Shown one piece after another: positions 1-11,634 of a DNA stretch of 64,000 nt. The stretch covers positions 6,935,126 to 6,999,125 of the forward strand of contig CALNVZ010003434.1 in assembly GCA_940671915.1 (NCBI GenBank), in the 5' to 3' direction. Position numbers and translations under genes: made by a program. The DNA comes from Paracentrotus lividus. Its lineage: Eukaryota > Echinodermata > Echinoidea > Camarodonta > Echinidae. Every line of letters starts with the position of its first letter. Position 1 is the stretch's first letter. Below the pieces are notes generated by a model, which saw only the letters and a list, made by a program, of their open reading frames with translations, did no database searches and was not told the DNA's origin.

Positions 1-1200
1 GACTACGATACTATTCCATCGATCTAATATAATTATTTTGCTATGGGGGCTTCTAAATAGTCATTTTTTGACAAAAACCTGAATTTAGGTGAAAAAAGGG
101 CCCCTCTATGTTAGGAGCCACCTTCTATGTAATTATAAAGAGAAAGGATCAATATTTTGGTATATAGGAGGCCTATACCATACTCTTTCCATTTTTGATG
201 GGCGCCAAGAAGGGCGCCCCCTGTGTCGGCCATAGCGGTCAAATCCAAAATGGCCGCTCTCAGAGTGAAGTTTCTCAAGGAAGAGGGCTCAAGTGACATA
301 GATTGATAATATTTTCTGGTTTTATGGCTTACTAAATATGACTATGATATTGTTCCATCGATCTAATGTAATTATTTTGCTATGGGGGCTTCAAAATAGT
401 CATTTTTTGATAAAAACCTGAATTTATGTGAAAAAGGCCCCTCTATGTTAGGAACCCCCTATTATGTAATTATAAAGAGAAAGGATCTGTATTTTGGCAC
501 ATAGGTTGCCCATGATGGGCGCCATGAAGGATAGTCATCATGGGCAAACCTAAAATGGCTGCTAACTGAATGAAATTTCTAAGAAAATACACTTTGATTG
601 TTTTTGATTGAATAAAACACTTAATTAAAAAAAAAAGTTTCAAGGATAAAAGGCTATTGAAATGATAGAGGTTCTTATTATTATGGGTTTTATGGCTTAC
701 TGAATGCGAATATGATGCTATTTCATCAATGTGGTGTCATAAACTGTCAATATGGGGGTTTCAAATGGTTATAAAGCAGGTCGTTTGGGGCAAAATGTCC
801 ATTCTATATGAGGAGTCCCTATAATGTCATCATCAAAGATTAAAGGCTATGATGTTCAATTATCACCTAGTTTGAACAATACCATACCTGTTTCACATTT
901 CAAGAATGGCACCCATGAGGCAGCCATGATGGTCCATTCCAAAATGGATACTCGAAATGAAATGAAATCTTGTACAAAAAGGCTTGATAAAACCGCAAAA
1001 TACATGTTTAAGGGGTTGTGGGGATCAGAGAATTTTAATCTGATGTTTTTCTCTTGAGTTGAAGTAATTTTGTATTTCTAAACTGCATTTATGCCTGGCG
1101 GTGGCCCATTGGGGTGCTGGAATGGTTAGAATGACTACCATTTCAGGAGCTAAAATGAGACAAAATGGTCCTTTTTTTTATGAGGGACCTCTATAATGTT
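1..1200 (+). repeat. Degenerate direct repeats, unit about 340 bp
   Basis: A unit starting with GACTAYGATAYTRTTCCATC at position 1 recurs at about 340 and, more decayed, near 700 and 1080. Each carries the blocks TGCTATGGGGGCTTC, a GGCCCCTCTATGTTAGGA-like block, a TGATGGGCGCCA block and a GGTTTTATGGCTTACT-like end. Divergence rises from unit to unit. The matching reverse-complement copies are at 2230-2860. No transposase or host gene is visible, so I read this as a non-autonomous repeat or old satellite. Confidence 0.7.
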
Positions 1201-2230
1201 CTATTCCATTCATAGGATTTTAATTTTTTAAGATTAGAGTCTTCTTCTCACAGTACAGTTTGTTTTTGTTCAATAGACTGGGGCACACCCTAAAACTACT
1301 GTCATTGTCGCTCTTTTCGAAAGTGCGATCCAGTGCATAATATTATATTCTACAACAGTGTTGTGGATCTTGAACACTCTCCTTAAACTGGAAGAGAAGG
1401 CCATTGAAGTTAATGATGGTCTCCTATAGTATTGCTTTGAGGTACAATGGTAGTGATAGAGGACACAACTTGGCTATTCATATTTGACCCTTTTCTAGGT
1501 GGTATTTTATATTATGGGTGGATTTTTGTTCGGCTAGTTGCAATTTGTTTCCATACATGGAAAAAAAAATACATCCCATTCTCAGCCTCTGCCTCAAAAC
1601 AAGAAAGGGCATGGAACAAGTACATGTATTGTGGTTTAAGTGTTCTAGTGATAAGTAACCTACCCAGCAAAGATAGTAAGAAGGGTCATATGTGGCATAA
1701 ATATCTTTCAGTGACCCTGTGCAAACATGATGACATAAAATCAATAAAATAACACATATTCAAATTCTGCATTGCATCAAACCCCAGATATTCTAGGCTT
1801 TCAGTTTGAAATTACATATTGACAAGGGCCTTCTTGCAATATGGAAATATATACATCTGCATGTACAGGCTGTATACTAATGTGATGCCAAAAGAATATC
1901 TTAGCCACATATTCTAAAAATGATATTATTGGTACCCCTGAGAGAGTGTGGCCGTCCCCCAGAAATGCCTTTTTAAATATGAGAAACGACAGATCTTGAG
2001 GCAAATTAATCAATGGAATAACTTCAGATTTGAAGGATCAAATCCCCTAGACCCCTTAAATATGTATTTTAGGAGTTTATTGGACCCTTATACATAGCAT
2101 ATTTACCTTCATTCTGTTTTCATAATGCATTCATTTTTGCTTTGGCCATTTAAGACCAGCCCGAGGGCGCCCCTCTGAGTTCATGAAACAAGTATGGTGT
2201 ACATGTACATTCAAAACATGTGTAAAATGA
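1200..2230. other. No gene recognised
   Basis: AT-rich sequence without a convincing coding region. Short open frames on both strands (for example 1447-1752) show no family resemblance or splice context. It lies between the direct and inverted copies of the 340-bp repeat and may be the interior of a larger element, but no transposase could be seen. Confidence 0.5.
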
Positions 2231-2860
2231 CAATACTATAGAAGGGCCATTTTTTGCCCCTCAGCTGCCCCTTTTAAGAATACCATTTTAATGCAAAATT
2301 ATCGAGTGAGCTATAGAACCCCCAATTGAATGTAAAAAGTCTATTTCAACCCTTTTCCTTTAGAAACTTCACTCAAATGTTAAAGGTTTTTAATTCTCAA
2401 CTAATATGGACGCCCCTGGGGGCACAATACTTATTGCCCATCAGAAATTAAAAGAGCACAGTATTGGCAACCTGTATGCCAAGATGAGGACTTACGATGA
2501 TATTAATAGGGGCTCCTAACGTAAAGGGGCTATTTTTTCCAGAAATTCAACTTTTTATTTAAAAAACGACCATTTTGAAGCCTCCATAGCAAAACTATTA
2601 CATTTTTTCTTTAAAATACTACCAAAGCCATATTTGGTAAGCCATAAAACCAGAAAATAATATTGATCTACATTATTTGAGCCCTTTTCTTTGAGAATCT
2701 TCACTCAGATGGCAGCCATTTTGAATTTGGCAACCATGGCCGCCCCAGGGGGCGCCGTTCTTGGCGCCCATCAGAAATTGAAAGAGTATGGTATAAGCAA
2801 CCCATGTGCCAAATTTGGCGCTTTTAGAAACAATATGCACCAAAAATCCCTTACAGCTCC
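2230..2860 (-). repeat. Inverted copies of the 340-bp repeat
   Basis: Read on the minus strand this stretch matches the units at 1-1200: GGTTTTATGGCTTACC, TGCTATGGAGGCTTC, GTTAGGAGCCCC and the TGATGGGCGCCAAGAA block all occur in the same order. One fuller copy ends near 2800 and a shorter one covers about 2400-2660. With the direct units on the left it makes a large imperfect inverted arrangement about 2.8 kb across. Confidence 0.65.
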
Positions 2861-2997
2861 GACTAATCCTCTTATCTACAAGTCCATGTATTTTCAATTC
2901 AAAATTTCTTAGACAATGCCAGTATTTAAATTTTAACACACTCTCTGCTGATTTATATGTTTGTACTCTTGTTTGATTTTATTCATTTTTATGTATA

Positions 2998-3655
2998 GGG
3001 GAGACTGGGGTATAATTGTGGCCCCCTTTACACATTTCCTCTTACTACCATTATATAAAAAGTACAATAATATTCTAATTATGTAAATAAACGGTCAGTC
3101 TATACACCTATAATATACAAAGAAATGTATAAACCCGTGACTTCTCATTTGCATATTAATTACCATTATGTAAAGAACTTTGTGGGGCAATTATTAGGGG
3201 TTGAGGTATGTCTGTATGAATTTAAAAATATTATGCTAATTGATAATGGTAATGCATAATAAATGTTGTTGGGTATTCATAATACACTTATCAACCACCA
3301 ACAATCATTTAATCAATAATTGGTTCAGTCAAAATGTTGAAAATTTGCAATGATAGCAATACCTATATTTATGAACATAATCATACAGTTAATGCCCACA
3401 TCTGCGCTTATACACTGTTTATACATTGGGGCCATAATTACCCCAAGTGACATTTTCAATTTGATCCCTCTTTACGGGTCTACTATTGAAGATATTCAGG
3501 TTGAAGTTTTTCTGTTGTAGGTTATACAAATTCATAGTCAGCAACTCTATTTTCAGGAACTTTTGCGGCTTTGGCGATTCACACATTTGCAGCTTTACAG
3601 ACGTCTCCGCGAAGTGAGATACCACCTTCAGGTCACATAAGGGCTGAGGTCCTTC
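2998..3655. mobile_element. Partial TA-flanked element with a GGGGTAATTATGGCCCC-like word
   Basis: It starts TA|GGGGAGACTGGGG, nearly the same as the neighbouring element at 3776. A word close to GGGGTATAATTGTGGCCCC lies at the left end, a weaker one near 3183, and its inverse (GGGGCCATAATTACCCC) at 3428-3444. No matching right terminus is present before the homopolymer at 3668, so it seems truncated. No coding sequence is seen. Confidence 0.5.
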
Positions 3656-3666
3656 GTGTAAAATAG

Positions 3667-3667
<1 letters not shown>

Positions 3668-3697
<30 letters not shown>

Positions 3698-3707
3698 GGG
3701 GGGGGGG
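3668..3707. repeat. Poly-T followed by poly-G run
   Basis: About 30 T directly followed by a run of G. It lies between two TA-flanked elements and could be the scar of a retroposed tail. Length is unreliable because homopolymers are noisy in this sequence. Confidence 0.7.
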
Positions 3708-3775
3708 TCTTTTCTACAATGCTACATGCCTTGCTCCTCAGGAAATTGATGGCTAGAATTCATCAACCATATATA

Positions 3776-5764
3776 GGGGAGACCGGGGACAAATGTAACA
3801 CGGGGCAATTGTAACAGAGGCTCCCATTCCTAGCAGAAACACACTATAATCTTAAAATTTGTAGAGAACATGCGCATTTAATCGCTCCACATGCTGTATG
3901 AGTGTTAGCAGATTTAACGGTTCGTGGAACTTTCATACAGCGGAAAATGACCGTTTTTTGAGGAAAAAAAGTAATATATTTCCATTACCCATTGCTTTTT
4001 CTTCTGGAGCAAATTGTGGATGAGACTACTGCTAGTCCAATGTTTTGTATATTTAGAATTAATGATTCTTAGGCCATATTTTGCTAAAGTTCTTCAAACG
4101 ACATACAGAACTACGATAGAAAAAATCTCTTCCAATTGAGATGATCTACCTCTGCGCCAGCATGGGCAATTGTAACAAGCTGTTACAATTGCCCCTGTTT
4201 CTGTTAAAGTAATCCCGTAGGAACTTACCTTAGGAAGCCAAGGGACCCGTGTAAATCAGCATTTTGCTGGAAAGGTGTTAAGGTCCTATCTAGAGTAAGA
4301 ATTTGCAGTTGAATTCCAAAACATTGGTCCACTCTGTACTGACCGTACCCGTGACACTTCGGCCCATTTGGCCAATATTTTAAAACTCGGGTAATAGCAG
4401 ATTCCGCTAACCCAAGCTCATACCAGAATCAGGTGATTTGAGTGGCCAGCTTGCAAGGGGAGGGGGCGGTAAAAACTATAAATAACAAATGTACAGGCGC
4501 CCAGGACAGACCATGAAACGAAAGGTTATTTGACATGGAGGGTCGAGAGAATGTAGGACAGCCACCCGCTTGGGGTTTCAGCAAAGACCTAAACAGACAG
4601 GGTAACTACTAATATTTAGCATAACAAATAATAGTCTAAATGTCTTGTGCGTTTTAAGACAATGAAAAAAAACGAGTCAGCAACGGGCTCTATATTACAA
4701 TTGTCGCTTAGAGAATAGAACCTCGACTGTTTTCATCTAAAATTAAAAAAACGCATCATATTAAAAGAGAGAAAGAAGAAAGAGGAAGGGAGAGAACAGG
4801 GAGAGGCGGAAGAGAGAGAGAGAGAGAGAGAGGGGAGGGGGCAGATAGGAAAGTAAAAATAATAGAGGCGAGTGAATGAAGAAACAGAAAGATGAAAGAA
4901 AGAAAGACAGAGGAGAGAGAGGGAGGGATGCAGCCCCCATAAAAAAATTAAAATATTATTTTCAATAGTTATGAACCTGAAAATATAGTCCAATACGTTT
5001 TGATTAAGGGCAAAGACCAGTATTGATTTTGCCAGAAGAAAAGAAGTGGTCCGTAAAATTTTGAAGATTGATTTTACAAAAAAAAATAGAGCTGTCTTTT
5101 TCTTCTTCTCAAGAAATGTTATTCAACTTTATTTTTGAAGAAATGCGTTAAAAGTCAAACAGGCGTGAAGCCTAACATAATAAGCTGTGTTTAATGAAAA
5201 TCAACAGTTTGTCTAGTATAGATAATATATATTGGTGTAGTGTACAAAATATATAAAAACCCAAAATAATGATTATGAAGGTTCCTAATAATTCTATGCA
5301 GTTAAAGGGTAAATGCCACAACAACCTAAAAACATAACAAAAAAAACTATATAACTTTTAGGCCCATTTCATGCATATAAAAGTGGAAAATGTAATATAA
5401 AATGAGTCAAGCATTAGGTCATGTTTCATTATAATTATGATATCATGTGGTTAATGATAGTTTAATTTGTCATGTTGCATAGCTTTGATAAAGAAAACAA
5501 ATTGTTACGAAAGTTCATGTTTACAATTGCCCCGCACGTCTGTTACAATTGCCCGTGACCAGGGGCAATTGTAACACTCGACCTCTTTGTTTTGAAATTG
5601 TAATGGCTTCAAAAGACTTGTTTTACTTAACCCAAACCTATTCATATGTCAAGCTAAGATATGCATATTTCATTTTATTTAGTTTTAAGCAAGTATTTAG
5701 CATTAATAAAGCTGATAGGTCAAATTTGGAAAAAAAAACTGTTACAATTGTCCTAGGTCTCCCC
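3776..5764. mobile_element. TA-flanked ~2-kb element with repeated GGGGCAATTGTAACA word
   Basis: The ends are inverted repeats: TA|GGGGAGACCGGGGACAA on the left and TTGTCCTAGGTCTCCCC|TA on the right, with a TA flank on each side as in Tc1/mariner-type insertions. The word GGGGCAATTGTAACA appears twice at the left end (about 3786 and 3802), as a head-to-head palindrome at 4164-4195, three times at 5521-5576 in mixed orientation, and at the right end near 5740. No transposase frame is visible, so this is a non-autonomous element. It contains a purine-rich GA tract at about 4765-4925. Confidence 0.75.
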
Positions 5765-6164
5765 TACTAAATTTACCGGCTCAGAAGGGCTTTCTGTTCG
5801 AATTACTCACAATGAATAACGAAGTATCCATTGTTCTTGTTACAGGCCCGTAACTAGAGGGGGGGGGGGGGCTTAATTTGCCCTGCTGTGAGGTAAGGGC
5901 CTAAGCATAAGGGAAAAGAAGGTTTAACAATGCATGACTGTACGAATTTGTTCACGAAGTTTGAAAAAAGAAACAGAACCATGGTCCGTATGCTCACACA
6001 CTCTTCTCACTCGCGCAGCTTTGTCCGGCTTTGTTTATATATTTTAATAGGGGCTATTGATCTTCATCTTTCAGTAAAAATACCAGTTTTTCTTTCTCGC
6101 TACGCCGCGAATAAGATGATCTTCAGCATGCAGCATTACAACAACAAAAATGATTCCTGATCCA

Positions 6165-6850
6165 GATAAACACCCGGACAATTACCCCAAGAGGAAATTC
6201 GGACAATTACCCCGGACATTACCCCGGACAATTAAACCCTGAGACAATTACCCCTCAAGGAATTACCCCCGGACAATTACCCTTCGACAACACCCCCCAG
6301 ACAGTTACCACGGACAATTACACCGGACTCGACCATTACGGACCATTACGACAATTACCCCCCGGACAATAACCCCTCCGGACAATACCCTCATAGGCAT
6401 TGATGTTGGAATCAAGTGCCGCGATTGTGAGTCTTGGGCTCAAGCCCATATATATTATTTATAGAGAGAGGGGGAGGAGAGGGGGCAGGAGGGCTGGGGA
6501 GAGGAGAGAATATGGGGTTTAACATATGATGTATTAGAAACTTGAACAGAGGCAAATGGGAGATTTTTTAGTGAGAGAGGTTGTGACGGGGAGGGAGGAG
6601 GAGGAATATTGACCGGATGATCTGGTTGACCATAGGAGGAGATTGTGGGAGGAGTAGTCTCGAGGGTATTGTCCTCGGGGGTAATGTCGGGGTATAGTCG
6701 AAGAGGGAGTATTGTACCAGGGGAGTTGTAGGGGTATTCCACGGGGGTTTGTGGGAGGGGATATTGGGGGGGTATTGTGGAGAGTTTGATCCTCGGGGGG
6801 TATTGTCCTCGGGGGTAAATTGTCCGGGGGTAAGTTGTCAGGGGGGTAAT
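6165..6850. repeat. Inverted minisatellite, copy A
   Basis: Units near CCGGACAATTACCCC run from 6165 to about 6400, and their reverse complement (GGGGTAATTGTCCGG) from about 6655 to 6850. It corresponds to 17650-18515 in copy B, where the units are cleaner. Confidence 0.7.
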
Positions 6851-7071
6851 AGATAGAGGTTGTGGGAGTTAGATAGGGTTTGTGGGGGATGTATGGGGGA
6901 GGGTTTGTGAGGGAGTATCAGGGAGGTTTGGATTTTACATGTTGAGTTTATAGTATTGAGCATACTAGTCATTATAGATTTACTGATTAATAAATGATAA
7001 ACCTGCTACTGCGATACTGCAGTATTTGGACTAATCCTGGATAAGCTTATATTAATTGTTTGTTTTCTTTC

Positions 7072-7191
7072 ACATCTATGTTCAGAATAATCCGTTTGAC
7101 ATTTAACACGACACATGCGTCGACACAAACGTGGAAGAAGATGAAAGAAGGAGGATGTTGTCAGGGTTACCAGCTTCTGATTTGAGATATC
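7072..7191 (+). pseudogene. AP3D1: AP3D1 exon, copy A (IYVQN... exon), frame broken
   Basis: Counterpart of the copy B exon at 18699. The acceptor AG seen in copy B is missing here and several bases are inserted, so no continuous frame can be read. Probably sequence error in copy A. Confidence 0.6.
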
Positions 7192-7312
7192 AATTAGAGA
7201 TGAAGTTAGATAAGATTATAATGAGTAGAGATTATGATAACATAAGTAGAGTGATTTGCTCTTTACTTTGGACTTTTTAAATCTTTCAATGAAATTTGTA
7301 TGGCAATCAATC

Positions 7313-8155
7313 AAGAAAGAGTTTGATTCCAAAAGGCGCTAATCCACTTTTAGTGTTTTGATTTGTATTTTTTTACATTTTTTTATGAGTGATTATTTGA
7401 TATATATGAATAAAGCTATCGTATTGAATAATTAATCATTTGTTTTAAAAATCTACTATCAATTTAAATTTTTAAGAAATTTTATAATTTCAATTCCCAT
7501 ATGTTGATTTAGCGCCTTTGAATAAAACCTCCCGTCAGGATGCATTTTTTGTAAGATTTAAAGCCTATAAATAAATGAAATTCAAACGAAAAACACGTGA
7601 ATATTGCTACCAGAGTAATAGATAACAAATTTTCTGATGTTTAAATTTTGAAAATATATAATATATATATATATATAATATATATATATATATATTATAT
7701 AATAATATTTTTTTTTTTTTTAATACTATCTTTTTTCAAAGACAGGATGGATTTTCGAATGTTTATTCAAAAAGGAGCTAAATCCAAAATTTCATAAAAT
7801 TAATGAAAAACATTCTAATAATTTAAAAAATTTTGCACGGATGATGGAGGCGGACCACAACATGTGCTAAAAGATCTAATGTATTTTGTGTAGGTAAAGT
7901 GGTTAAATAAACAAATCCTAATGACCATAGTGGATTTGAGCGCCTTTTGGAATAAAACCGTTTGGATTAAGCTCTTTTGGAAATAAAAACTCATATTTGT
8001 GACCATTTTTTTTTCAAAACTTCCAAATTATTTTTTTTTATTCCAATATACGCCATTTGATTCATGCCTAAGATGCACTTATTCCTATAATATCCGATTT
8101 TTGGTCAAAAGTGGATTTAGCGCCTTTTTGGAATCAAGCTCTTCATATACTCTCT
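7313..8155. mobile_element. TA-flanked element with CCAAAAGGCGCTAAATCC word, copy A
   Basis: Same element as 18941-19762 in copy B, at the same place in the same intron, so the insertion predates the split of the two copies. Terminal and internal words are all recognisable despite indels. Confidence 0.7.
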
Positions 8156-8177
8156 CCCGTTGTCTTTACCCACCTAG

Positions 8178-8320
8178 CATGCTGTACCACTGCGCTGCTG
8201 AAGTAATGTTAACAAGCTTCTTGAAAGGACGAGACCGTATCAGCTGAGCTGGCTTGATCTGTTTGTTGGAGAACTCACCTGGTGGCTCAAAGGCTCAGAA
8301 GAAGGTCCCTGTACCCGAGG
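8178..8320 (+). pseudogene. AP3D1: AP3D1 exon, copy A (GELNPVAPK exon), frame broken
   Basis: Matches the exon at 19796-19941. Several indels disrupt the frame, and the donor site GG|GTGAGT of copy B is replaced by a long G run. Confidence 0.8.
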
Positions 8321-8779
8321 GGGGGGGTTGAAGGTTCCCCATTTGAGCCTTTAAGGGTCAATCTAATGGTTTGGATTAGGTTTAGTGTAATGGTTTAGGG
8401 GTTAGTAATGTAACATAACTCACGAAGGTGAGATTCCATTGCTAATTTCAAAAATAATAACTTTGTGGAGGTTTTCTTGCAGAACTTGTTTGATGGTATT
8501 CTATAGTTGTAACGCTACTTCTCTTATAATGTTGATGTGATCCTGTAATGTGACCATATCAAAATTTTACGAATAATGACGGAACAATACTATTTTTTCT
8601 GCCATAAACATTCAAAGTCATTTTTTAGACGCTAATTTGGCTTGATTCAAATGTTGATATTGCATAGTGTTTTCATGAAAAAAATTGTAAATGTTGAAAG
8701 TAAATCGTAATGTGATCTAAGGCATAAGTTAAGATATTCATAGACAGTTAATTTTTAATGATGAAATGTTTTTTTCCAG

Positions 8780-8870
8780 CTTGGATCTTGACAAGTGGAT
8801 CAATGCACCTCACTGAAAGATCCGATGAGGAGGTTACCATAAGATACATGTTCATGCCATGATCTCACAG
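8780..8870 (+). pseudogene. AP3D1: AP3D1 exon, copy A ([10 protein letters not shown] exon), frame broken
   Basis: Acceptor TTTTTTCCAG and donor GTAATAATC are kept, but base losses after the INAP codons destroy the frame relative to 20380-20472. Confidence 0.8.
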
Positions 8871-9009
8871 GTAATAATCAAGATGTAGGTGATAAGATGA
8901 TGGGGTTAGGGTTTGGGTTAGGTTGGGTTAAGGATTAGGATAGATGCCTCTCCATTTGTACAGCTCTATTTCAACTAAAGAAATGTTATGCTGAGAGAAA
9001 TTGTGGTTA

Positions 9010-9480
9010 AATGATGGCAGTGATAATTGATGAGAAGGGGATGAATGATTGTGATGATGGTGAATGATTGAATAATGTATGTATATGATGATGATGATGA
9101 TGAGATGATGGCAATGGGATAATGATGATGATGTGATGATTGATGAGGATGATGTGATGAATGAGGATGATGATGATGGTAATGATGATGATGATATGAT
9201 GGTGTGATTGATGATGGATGATGATGATGGTGAAATGAGGTAATGTGGTATATTGATGAATGATGATGATGGTATTGATGATGAGGAATGATGTTGATGA
9301 TGGTATGATGAATGATGGTATGATATGAATAATGATGATGGTATTTATGTATATTGATGATGATGATGATGATGATGAGAAGGAAAATTGGAAAAATGGG
9401 GTAGGGTGGTTGTGATGAGGTGAAATGATGAATGATGATGATGATGCTGATCTGGATGCTTGTTTGGTTATGATTGATCT
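9010..9480. repeat. (GAT)n microsatellite, copy A
   Basis: Imperfect ATG/GAT trinucleotide array just upstream of an AP3D1 acceptor. It produces a long His/Ile/Ser-rich open frame on the minus strand that is not a gene. Same locus as 20630-21110. Confidence 0.9.
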
Positions 9481-9515
9481 GAATAATTTAAAATAATAAT
9501 TCCCCCCCTCATCAG

Positions 9516-9735
9516 AGTAACCACCAGAAGAGGTCGTATATGAAGAGGCGAAGAAGAATGGAGAATGAGACGTGAAGCTAAGACGTGTAGAACAGGCCAG
9601 CAATCCTCATTATCTTAAAGATGAATCGTAGCTCTAAGAAGAAGAAGCTGAAAGATTGCTGCTGAGACCGGGATGGCGTCACTAATAACATTCAGTGGCT
9701 AATATTGGATCTGACTGTGCCTCTACATGTCCCAG
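9516..9735 (+). pseudogene. AP3D1: AP3D1 exon, copy A (REARRVEQ exon), frame broken
   Basis: Aligns to 21171-21388. The acceptor CATCAG and donor GTATGACC-like site are kept, but at least eight indels interrupt the reading frame. Confidence 0.8.
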
Positions 9736-10530
9736 GTATGACCGCACTTACATCTTCTTTTTGTCTCTACTTCAAGCCATTTTAGTGTCCTTCAGCCATT
9801 TTATGAATGTATTTCGTATTAAGTATTTGCTTTTGTATTTCGTATTTTCGTATTATTACATGTCAACTAACAGCTCAAATTAATTTAGGTCACCATGTCT
9901 ATTTCCCCAAACTCAAAATTAAAAGCTTTAAAACATATATAACAGTTTTTTTGTTGTTTTCAGTGAAACCCCTTTATACACATTAAATCTACGAGTGAAA
10001 AAGAGTGATATACTCTAAGAATACCCTTCTATTTAATTTTGCATAACTGTAATTCTTTGACTCCTAGTGATTTTGATCACAAATAACCAAATATACTGTA
10101 ATGCTAGTATAGCCATAGCTGCAAAAAATGACTTTGGAGGTGAATATACAAGTGTACTATAGTTGGTTTTTTACTTTGGCCTGACTTGAATACCATAGGG
10201 GGTGTGAAAAATAATTTATGTATACTATATATAAACGGCAGACGGCCCTCATGAAATTGTTATTTATAATATAACTCGATAGTGCTTAGTCTAGACTGAT
10301 CAATCAATGATAATTGTATGATATGATTTGATTTCTGTATCATTTTTATGATTAACTACTGACATTTATTTCGGACTACTTGATTCATCTATACTCACCA
10401 TTTCCTGCACAATGGCAAATCCCCTTTCATTGGACTTACTATCATATGTCTATTTGTGTATCTTGTCATTATGGTTTTCTCTTGTATAATTCTTCCCAAG
10501 TATCTTGCTATTAATCTAACCTGTCTGCCC

Positions 10531-10663
10531 TGGGGCCTATACCACAAAACCGTCATAAAGTCTAGTTCTTGGACAACCCATAGGGACTCATGTTGTAGAA
10601 TAACATGCGTTTCAATTGGTTGTCCAAGAACTTAGACTTATGACGGTTTCGTGAAACGGCCCT
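10531..10663. mobile_element. Short palindromic MITE, copy A
   Basis: The two halves are inverted copies: the left half ends in ...AAGTCTAGTTCTTGGACAACC and the right half mirrors it, finishing GACGGTTTCGTGAAACGG. Length is about 135 bp with no coding capacity. The same element is in copy B at 25862-25995. Confidence 0.7.
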
Positions 10664-10756
10664 GACTCCTGTTCATATCATGTTCCGTAGTAATGTCCTA
10701 TGTCACTCACGCATCGTTTCCCATTGCAATGGAATATTTTTTAATATTGGTTGCTA

Positions 10757-11634
10757 ATAGGGTTTTAAGTGCAGGCCAGCCAGCTCAAGATGGTTAGCTG
10801 AACGAGGTACCAGTAGTAAAGTATTGGATAGTATGGGGAAAATCCCACAATTTACTTAAACCCAACGTCTGGCAGTGCATCTCTGCTGCATTAGATCCCT
10901 ACAGCCGGGGCGTCAAATGGTGCCCATTTTAACAAAAAATTCCTATTTTGAATAAAAATAGCGAATTCATTTTCTAAACACACTAACTTTGATGTCAAAA
11001 AAGAGTATTACGTTGTCCTTAACGCTTGTGCCATTTTTGAAATCAGAGTGGACTGAAATCGAAAAACAGTGAAAGTTTTGACAAGAAATGTTTTTTTCTC
11101 ACTTTTGTTAACGGCGTGTTGGTGGTTAATATATTTCTTTGTTGGTTTTTGTCATATTTTAACTGTGAAATAAGATTGTATGGTCACTAATCATAATATA
11201 CAATTTGATTGTATTGCGAGAGGTATAATATCTAAAAACATACTTCTGTACGTTTGTGAGACATGTGAATGATGCTGTAAAAAGAAGGGAGTTAATATCT
11301 TATTCCGATAAAGAATTATGATGTAGCTAAAGTCTTTCACTGTTTTCGATTTCAGTCTGATTTCAAATGACACAAGCGTTAAGACATGTAATACTTTTTA
11401 TTTTTGACATCAAGTTAGTGGTGTTAGAAAATGAATTCTGCTATTTTTATTCAAAATAGAATTTTTTTTGTAAATGGGCATCTCATTTGGACCCCCGGTG
11501 TAGGGACCTAATGGCAGCAGAGATGCACTGGCCAGACGTTGTGGTTAGTAAATGTGGGTATTCTTCCCCATATATTCGAATACTTTACTACTGGTACCTC
11601 GTTGCAGTTCTACCAATCTGGCTGGCTGCCTGAC
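10757..11634. mobile_element. Fold-back element present only in copy A
   Basis: Long inverted arms (each over 300 bp) start with a GGCCAGCCAGCT-like end, pass through ACGAGGTACCAGTAGTAAAG and TGCATCTCTGCTGC, and continue into GAATAAAAATAGC and CTTAACGCTTGTG blocks. Copy B has only the uninterrupted flank (about 26085). Target duplication is unclear because of indels. No transposase is seen. Confidence 0.75.

Noticed and set aside
111..2912. Matching open frames in the 340-bp repeat (minus 111-299 and plus 2691-2912, both with GAHQK and KEYGI)
   Set aside because: The two DNA copies are about 83% identical by eye, and most differences change amino acids. This is shared repeat sequence, not a conserved protein.
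6165..6400. CRISPR-like array
   Set aside because: Units of about 14 bp with no unique spacers, in animal DNA. This is a minisatellite.
9007..9603. 198-residue His/Ile/Ser-rich frame on the minus strand
   Set aside because: It is a translation of the (GAT)n microsatellite running into the antisense of an AP3D1 exon.
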